Positions 18,363 through 23,661 of a stretch of DNA of 23,661 bases are shown one piece after another. The stretch is from contig LWCA01000554.1 of NCBI GenBank assembly GCA_001642005.1, positions 1 to 23,661 of the forward strand, given 5' to 3'. The translations under genes and the position numbers were made by a program. Every line of letters starts with the position of its first letter. Position 1 is the first letter of the stretch. Origin of the DNA: Intoshia linei. Taxonomy: Eukaryota > Orthonectida > Rhopaluridae. The notes under the pieces are model-generated. The model was not told where the DNA came from. It did no database searches and saw only the letters and a program-made list of their open reading frames with translations.

Positions 18363-20385
18363 TTACAACAATTTTTCTCTAAAACTTGCTACATGATTCA
18401 TGGCAGATTTTAAAATATTTTTGGAACTGAATAACTCTATAGGTGTAACATGATTCAGCTAAAATGGATTTTATTTGATTTATTGGTAAAAACTTTGGCA
18501 ATTTCCGCAGTACTATTAATCAAAACGTTAATACTCGATCGCAGTTTAGCCTGCCTGATATCATCAATATCTTTCATTAAACTCCTCACCTAAGAATTTT
18601 AAGTATATTGTAAGATTACGTTACATACTTTGTCAGCATCAGGAATTGATTGAATAGATCTAAAATGTATAAATCTGGGATAAGGTTTAAATTACTCGTT
18701 GAGTAGAATCTGTGAAATGACCATGAAATTATCGTTTGGAGGTTTTATAAATAATTCAGAATCCAATTCTTCGGATTTAAAATTTTCCAGGTAATCTAAT
18801 ATTTAACATCATTATTATGAGAAATTATTTTAAGACACTCAAATAGGTGCCCACAAAGATTTTTGTACTGAGTTCAATTTAGTTTTTTCAGTTTGAATAA
18901 TATTGATAAATCATTTATTACATCTAAATGCATACAAAAATATTGAATAATTGGAAATTCAAAATATTTTTTACTCATTAAAAAGTTTCAATGTCTAATT
19001 AGAAAATAATGGGAATATGGTTGGTAAAATAATTAATTATTTAAAATATATTTTATATGAAAAAAAATTAAACTAAAATACTAATTAAACGCCAATACAA
19101 GTCTACTATCCTTACTTACATATAAAGGTTAATGTTTATGTGAGCGTATTATTATTTTTTTAGTGAAAGTTTTTATTAAAAGGATTTTAAATCGATCAAT
19201 CTCCGACATTACAAAACGCACATTACCATTTATAAACCATTATTTTGTAAATTATTATAAAATTTAAACAAAGAATCGTAGGCTGCTAGAGAGAATTCAA
19301 AAATCTAATTTTCAATTTCTGAAATAAAAATTTAAAAAACCATACCTATAAAGTTTGATAAAAAATTATTTATTATTTATAAAGTTTATAAAAATCTAAG
19401 CCACTTTTAACAATGCCAGAATCAATTTGTTCGATAACAAAAACAAAAAATAATACATTAAAGGATGGATGACCAATTGTCGATCGCAGATGATTTTCTA
19501 GTCGATCGCCAAAATTAAAAAATTAGAATTAATTTGTTATTTTAATAATACTCGTCATTAAAATGATCTCTATTTTAAAACAATTTATTTTAATATTTAT
19601 AAAATTTAATTGTATTTATATATTGTTAAAAAGTAGTTCATTATATGTGGAGTGGGTATCGGAACTTTACTTATTTAACCCCTTCTCTAGCAATATTATT
19701 AAATGATATACTTGTTACATTAATTATAACATTTGGATTAGTCCACTATTTCTTATACCAAGTTTTGTCGATAATTTTCAAATATAAAGCGAAAGTACTT
19801 AATTATTCCGAATTTTAATTTAAAGCATAGGTTCCGATCAGAAACATCCTTCTAGTCAATGTATTAATCGATCGCCACTCATTGAAAAATTTTAAAGTCG
19901 ATCGCATCAAAAAAAGGTTGGCCACCCCTGCATTAAAGTAAAAATAATACGATTGAGTACAGTGCCTATGACACTATGATTGACTATAAACCTGTCAAAT
20001 TTTTTAAATAAATGAAAATACTGGATATTCAAGAACGTGGATAGGTTAAGCGATTGTGAAAGTAGAAAGGGTAAGACAAGGTGGATAGGATAGTAGGGAG
20101 GGGAGGAATACACGAAATCGTAAATGAATTTAAAAAATAAAATTTTAATTACTGTTTTGGTACACCACAGTAATTAATATTTATTTATTAGACCAACATG
20201 TTAAAACAGAATATCAGCACTGCTGACACATTAACGTATTACTGCAGTAATAAATAAATGAAAACTTTACCTACATTGAACCATTTAGGAGAAATGATAT
20301 CACATTTGTTATTTTTTTTAAAATTCACAGCAACCCAAATTGGTACAGTTATGCTCATTCCAGCTTCAAATGGTCCAATATCTCC
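18363..20385 (-). CDS. Psf2: GINS complex subunit Psf2 (GINS2), five C-terminal coding exons
   Basis: Psf2 is one of four GINS subunits; with Cdc45 and Mcm2-7 it forms the CMG replicative helicase in the nucleus. Exons in transcript order: 20385-20271, 18795-18696, 18659-18629, 18589-18494, 18458-18363. The joined frame gives GDIGPFEAGMSITVPIWVA, ISPKWFNV, VRSLMKDIDDIRQAKLRSS and EIAKLNHVTPIELFSS, matching human GDLGPFNPGLPVEVPLWLA, LPPEWMDV, IRTLVKDMWDTRIAKLRVS and AHAKLDNLTLMEINTS, with 145 residues in all. Introns are 1475, 36, 39 and 35 nt. The 35-nt one is inferred because skipping it restores the family sequence exactly at AK|L; read through, the frame would end after 12 unrelated codons. 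One exon is only 31 nt. About 30 N-terminal residues are missing; I could not find that exon up to the window end. Confidence 0.88.
19464..19930. mobile_element. 467-bp hAT MITE in Psf2 intron
   Basis: Perfect 8-bp duplications CATTAAAG flank it (19456-19463 and 19931-19938). The right end, reverse-complemented, is CAGGGGTGGCCAACC, a classic hAT terminus. The left end GATGGATGACCAATT is a decayed version, differing mostly by transitions. The motif GTCGATCGC or ATCGATCGC occurs twice near each end in the same orientation (near 19479, 19500, 19867 and 19897), like subterminal transposase-binding repeats. The interior has no transposase. Confidence 0.85.
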
Positions 20386-20520
20386 CTAATTAACATTAAT
20401 ACATAAATAAAATATACATACTGTATTTCAGACTACTTAACCTTTTGTCATTTGCAATGACATTTTAATTATATAAAAATGACGATACCCATATCACAAC
20501 TATTCTTTACTTACATTAAA

Positions 20521-20770
20521 TTGAATGTCTCTGTGTGTGTTACCGTTTAACCAATTAATTCAGTTCTAAAATTTAATCAAATCCAATTTCTAATGCAGTT
20601 TTTCAAGAGTGACGCAGTATCGCAAATTTGATTCTCACAAATTGAAAAACCAAATTTGGGTCAAGAAGCCTATTTTGAAATATTAATAAAAGTCCTAAAA
20701 TTTAAAAAAGATTATGCCGATACGATTTATTCCAATTGATCTATACCATTTAACTATCGATATTATAATA
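20521..20770. repeat. Dispersed AT-rich repeat, copy F
   Basis: This copy begins with 'ttgaatgtctctgtgtgtgt' and 'taccgttta', as copy E does. It continues with 'ccaatttctaatgcag' and 'agtcctaaaatttaaaa', and ends with 'cgatttattccaattgatc', which matches copy A near 280. It therefore links the A and E versions of the family. Non-coding. Confidence 0.55.
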
Positions 20771-21317
20771 ATTACAACCGACTTTAATATACTAATTATA
20801 ATAGTTAAATGCAATATGATAATGAAGGTTTATTCGAAAAATCTTACGTAAATATAAACAGAAACTTCGTTACCACTAATTAAAATTATAACAAGTATTG
20901 TATGGGCCAAAATTTCTATTTTTTACGTTACTACTAAGTATGGAGTCCTGATTATTCGAAAATTTAAAAACCCGGTTATCGAATAATATTATATTGAATA
21001 TTATAATATGCTACGCGATTTTTGTTTGTGTGTGTGTGTTCCACTTTATTTAAATACGTACCAGTCTTAGAATTTTATAAAGTTCACATTTCAATTAGTT
21101 TTTAATTACAGATTAAGATTGCAAAATGTTATCACATTGAATTTAGTTATTTTCACATCGGTTGTAATTATTATGATATTGATAGTGAAATGGTATAGTG
21201 TATGCTAATCTCAGGTTATTTTGAACATCCATTCTTAATCTTTGTTTTGTTTTAATTATTGTCAAGCCAGAAATCTTGTAAGGGTTAATATTATTTCGTA
21301 TATTATTTAATAATATT
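20771..21317. other. Non-coding stretch, (GT)n microsatellite
   Basis: No exon is recognised; I searched here for the missing Psf2 N-terminal exon without success. A short GT repeat lies at 21027-21039. The remainder is AT-rich. Confidence 0.4.
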
Positions 21318-21480
21318 AAGTCCTATTTAACGGAATTTCAAAATTGACAAACCAAAAATTCCGTTAACTAAAATTTTACTCATAAAATATGTTTTCTTAT
21401 TTTATAATAAATTACAAGAGGCATATCAATACTAGATGGCATTTTTTATTCAGTGGAAGCTTAGAATAGAGTTAGTGTAA
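21318..21480. repeat. Truncated copy of the 7610-8512 pogo-like element
   Basis: The opening 'gtcctatttaacggaatttc', then 'ccaaaaattccgttaa', 'aaattacaag' and 'ctagatggc' follow the same order as at 7619-7835. Both ends are missing. Confidence 0.5.
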
Positions 21481-21502
21481 CAACTATAACGAATTGTTTT
21501 AG

Positions 21503-21795
21503 GAATACAAACTTTTTCCTATAAACGACGTTCAAATGATCTATCTGACGATATTACTATTGAAAAAACTATTTTGAAGGAACAATTAGTCTAATTAAAA
21601 TCTTACAATTATGACGTTTTGGAATTATCTGAATTAAAAATTGGAGAGAAGAATAATTATAATTGTAAAAAATTAAAAGAGTTAACAGTAGAGGAAATCA
21701 AAAAAAAGCCCAAAATAGATAATATAGTATGTGAAGATATAACATATCCAGAGTTATCAAAATATCTAAGTTTAATTGAAAAATATAAGTCATGA
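21503..21795 (+). pseudogene. Coding-like stretch of unknown identity, one internal stop
   Basis: After a 'ttttag' splice-acceptor-like site, a frame runs 29 codons to a TAA at 21592, then 66 further codons to a TGA. The product is Lys/Glu/Leu-rich (e.g. TIEKTILKEQL, LKELTVEEIKKK, DITYPELSKYLSLIEKY) and looks helical or coiled-coil. Codon content looks protein-like rather than random AT-rich, but I recognise no family. A run of A's follows 80 bp after the final stop (about 21869-21882), so a processed pseudogene or retrocopy is possible. Otherwise it is a decayed TE frame or an exon with an unrecognised mini-intron over the stop. Confidence 0.4.
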
Positions 21796-22452
21796 CCTCA
21801 AGGATCTCTCCATCGGCTCTAATTAATATTTATACCCTTGAAACAAAATGTCACAAGATTATCTATAATAAAAAAAAAAAAACCGAATGTAATGTGAGGA
21901 GGATATTTGGTCAAAAGGACTGGCTGTGAATCCCATAATATACATAGAATATAATGATAAGGACTGTACATTAAACATTGCTACTATCAAGCAGTCAATA
22001 TTCGTGAAATCAATATCTTATATGGTATTAAAATACACAGCACTACCAAAGCACACTAGGAATAGTATTGTTACTAGGTAACAACGCTACACCAAAATAT
22101 TCCAATATTTTCAAAAATCTGATAAATTTATAAATAAAAAATATTAAATGTAAATAATTTTTTAATTTGAGTAACTAGAATTAACATTTTATAAATTTTA
22201 TTTTATTGAGCGATATTAAAACAGTCTAAAAATAGCTTCTCTCTACCACACTTATTTGAATAACTATTAAAATTCATTATAAATATTCACATGTATTTAT
22301 TTAGTATTCACTGTAGTGCAATAACAACATATCTTTATTTAATACTCTATTATCGTTATCGCACTAGAACATACACTCAAGATTATTTTAAACTTGTGAT
22401 TAAACTTATAAACACTACAAAATAATCTTGCTTTCTTTCAAGTTGCGCGTGA
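21796..22452. other. Sequence between pseudogene and gypsy gag; LTR not proven
   Basis: This includes the A-run at about 21869-21882 and then AT-rich sequence up to the gag start. A 5' LTR and leader would be expected here. I found no clear TG...CA boundary and no TGG-type primer-binding site, and the 3' LTR is outside the window, so none is called. Confidence 0.35.
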
Positions 22453-23113
22453 ATGAATAAAATGATAAACAAACCAAAAGAAATTTTAAACCAAAAAAGC
22501 GATCTTGTTGTTGATCCCGATTTATGGATACAAAATTTTGATGACTGTTAATATAATGTTCTCTCATCATCCAGATAAATTAAAGGATGATTTAAAAGCG
22601 AAAATGATGAGAAACCTAGCTGGCGAAATAGCTATGGATCGATTCTGTACTGATTTGAATAAAAATGCCACTGTGGCACAAATGAAATTGATGATTCAAT
22701 CTTGGAAAAATATTAATGCTGATTCAGAAAAATTTAAATTTAGAATATTAAAACGTTTTCAAGACGAAAGTTTAACTACTTTCCTTTATCGTTTGAAACG
22801 TTGCGCAAAAAATTGTAATTTTTCTCAGATTGATGATAATATACGTGATCTATGGATGTAATAATCAAAAATTACTTGAAAAACTTTTAGAGAATAATGT
22901 AAAAACTATGACATGATTAATGAATCCTTAAAATTGGCGAAATGTGAATCATCGAAATCAAAATTCGATAATAATTCTCCTCAAATAAGGAATAAACCTT
23001 TTAAATGTTTTGGATGTGGTGATCAATGTAAAAATAGAAAAAAAGAGTGTTCTGCTTGGCATCATATTTGTAATAACTGCAATAAATATTTGTCCTACAG
23101 TGAACAATTTGAA
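22453..23113 (+). pseudogene. gypsy gag with several frame breaks
   Basis: The frame from ATG 22453 contains DPDLWIQNF, typical of gag N-termini, and stops at 22549. A second frame carries the capsid-like helix-rich region and ends in stops at 22860-22865. The reading then appears to continue in a third frame to about 22918 and returns for the nucleocapsid, where Cys pairs at about 23008-23082 (CFGCG...C...C...C..C.K) form degenerate zinc knuckles lacking the usual His. At least three indels separate these parts, so no full Gag can be made. Confidence 0.75.
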
Positions 23114-23661
23114 TAATTCCGAAGATATTTCCTCTGCCACTTTGCGAATGAAAATTACCGATGAAAATAAAGTAACCGTTAATTTTCTACTAGACACAGG
23201 TTCCGCCATTATAATTTTAGCCATTTTAGGATTCCGATCGCTATATGAACTAAGAATTATAAAATTTGAAAAAAATATTGATGTTATATCAAATAAATAT
23301 TGTTCTTCTTTATCTAAATGTGACGCCAGTTTCGGTTATCTTAATCCAATGTACCATTCTATTGTTAATGAATTTAAACATATCTTTTCTGAAAATCCTG
23401 GTAAAGTAAAAAAATTTTCGCATACTATTCCTCTAATAACAAGATCTGATGGTTATAAAGGACTCATTTATCCAACTCCTATTCATCTTAGGGAAGTAGA
23501 ACAATCTAACATACAATCCATGATAAAAAACGATATAATCGAACCGGTATCTTCTAATCCATCTAAATCTACGTGGCGATCTCCTTATTTCTTTGTTAAA
23601 AAAAATGGATCTCATCGTTTTGTCGTTGATTATAGAAAATTAAATAAATGTACAAAAATAG
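22989..23661 (+). CDS. gypsy pol fragment: protease and start of reverse transcriptase
   Basis: One frame is open from 22989 to the window end with no stop. It has the protease motif FLLDTGS with Asp at 23193-23195, then typical RT-entry wording (IHLREVE, DIIEPV, SPYFFVKKNGSHRF, DYRKLN). It overlaps the nucleocapsid frame, with pol in the +1 frame relative to gag, which may reflect programmed shifting or decay. Only about 60 residues separate DTG from the RT core, shorter than a normal protease plus linker, so an internal deletion is likely. Only the first part of RT is in the window; the YxDD site is not reached. Confidence 0.82.

Larger units (their letters stand above)
22453..23661 (+). 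mobile_element. Ty3/gypsy retrotransposon, 5' part (Gag-PR-RT), degraded
   Basis: Gag, nucleocapsid zinc knuckles, an aspartic protease DTG motif and the N-terminal part of reverse transcriptase follow in the Ty3/gypsy order on the plus strand. Frame breaks in gag and an apparently shortened protease show that this copy is not intact. It is cut by the window end, so RNase H, integrase and the 3' LTR are not visible. The RT part resembles the K02A2.6-like gypsy group. Confidence 0.85.

Noticed and set aside
18459-18494. Psf2 ending at the TGA after IHFS
   Set aside because: It would remove the conserved C-terminal helix, which is present just downstream after a GT-AG segment.
22020-22450. A 5' LTR for the gypsy copy
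   Set aside because: There is no clear TG...CA ends or primer-binding site, and the second LTR is not in the window for comparison.

Overview
The window is nuclear DNA from an animal, most likely an arthropod. It is very AT-rich. Its genes are split by GT-AG introns, and their closest recognisable relatives are metazoan: a Na+/K+-ATPase alpha subunit with insect-like wording, the GINS subunit Psf2, and a LIN37-type MuvB subunit. The rest is dense eukaryotic transposon debris: hAT, pogo-like MITEs and Ty3/gypsy. I cannot name the species.

Layout. 1-1550: dispersed AT-rich repeats and a 172-bp pogo-type MITE. 1552-3273 (+): one open frame for an unrecognised 573-residue Lys/Ser-rich protein. 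3355-3491 (-): the terminal coding exon of a LIN37/mip40 homologue, tail-to-tail with that ORF. 3521-8700: mostly transposons, among them a hAT element with transposase remnant, a hAT MITE nested in a pogo-like element, and other decayed ends. 8711-18144 (-): a complete Na+/K+-ATPase alpha gene that I could assemble by eye into 15 coding exons and 1023 residues; its large introns hold hAT remnants. 18363-20385 (-): the last five coding exons of Psf2; the first is not found. 20386-22450: repeats plus a broken coding-like stretch. 22453-23661 (+): a frameshifted Ty3/gypsy Gag-PR-RT copy running off the end.

The ATPase and Psf2 genes lie head-to-tail on the minus strand with 218 bp between the Psf2 stop and the inferred ATPase start. 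They are unrelated housekeeping functions (membrane ion transport and DNA replication), and nothing shows a joint system.

The most notable signal is intron architecture. Nine of 18 inferred introns are only 35-41 nt, while several others are 1.2-2.5 kb and mostly transposon-filled. I saw no new multi-gene system. The interesting items are the tiny introns, the dated-looking TE insertions with target-site duplications (TSDs), the short LIN37 C-terminus and the unknown lysine-rich protein.
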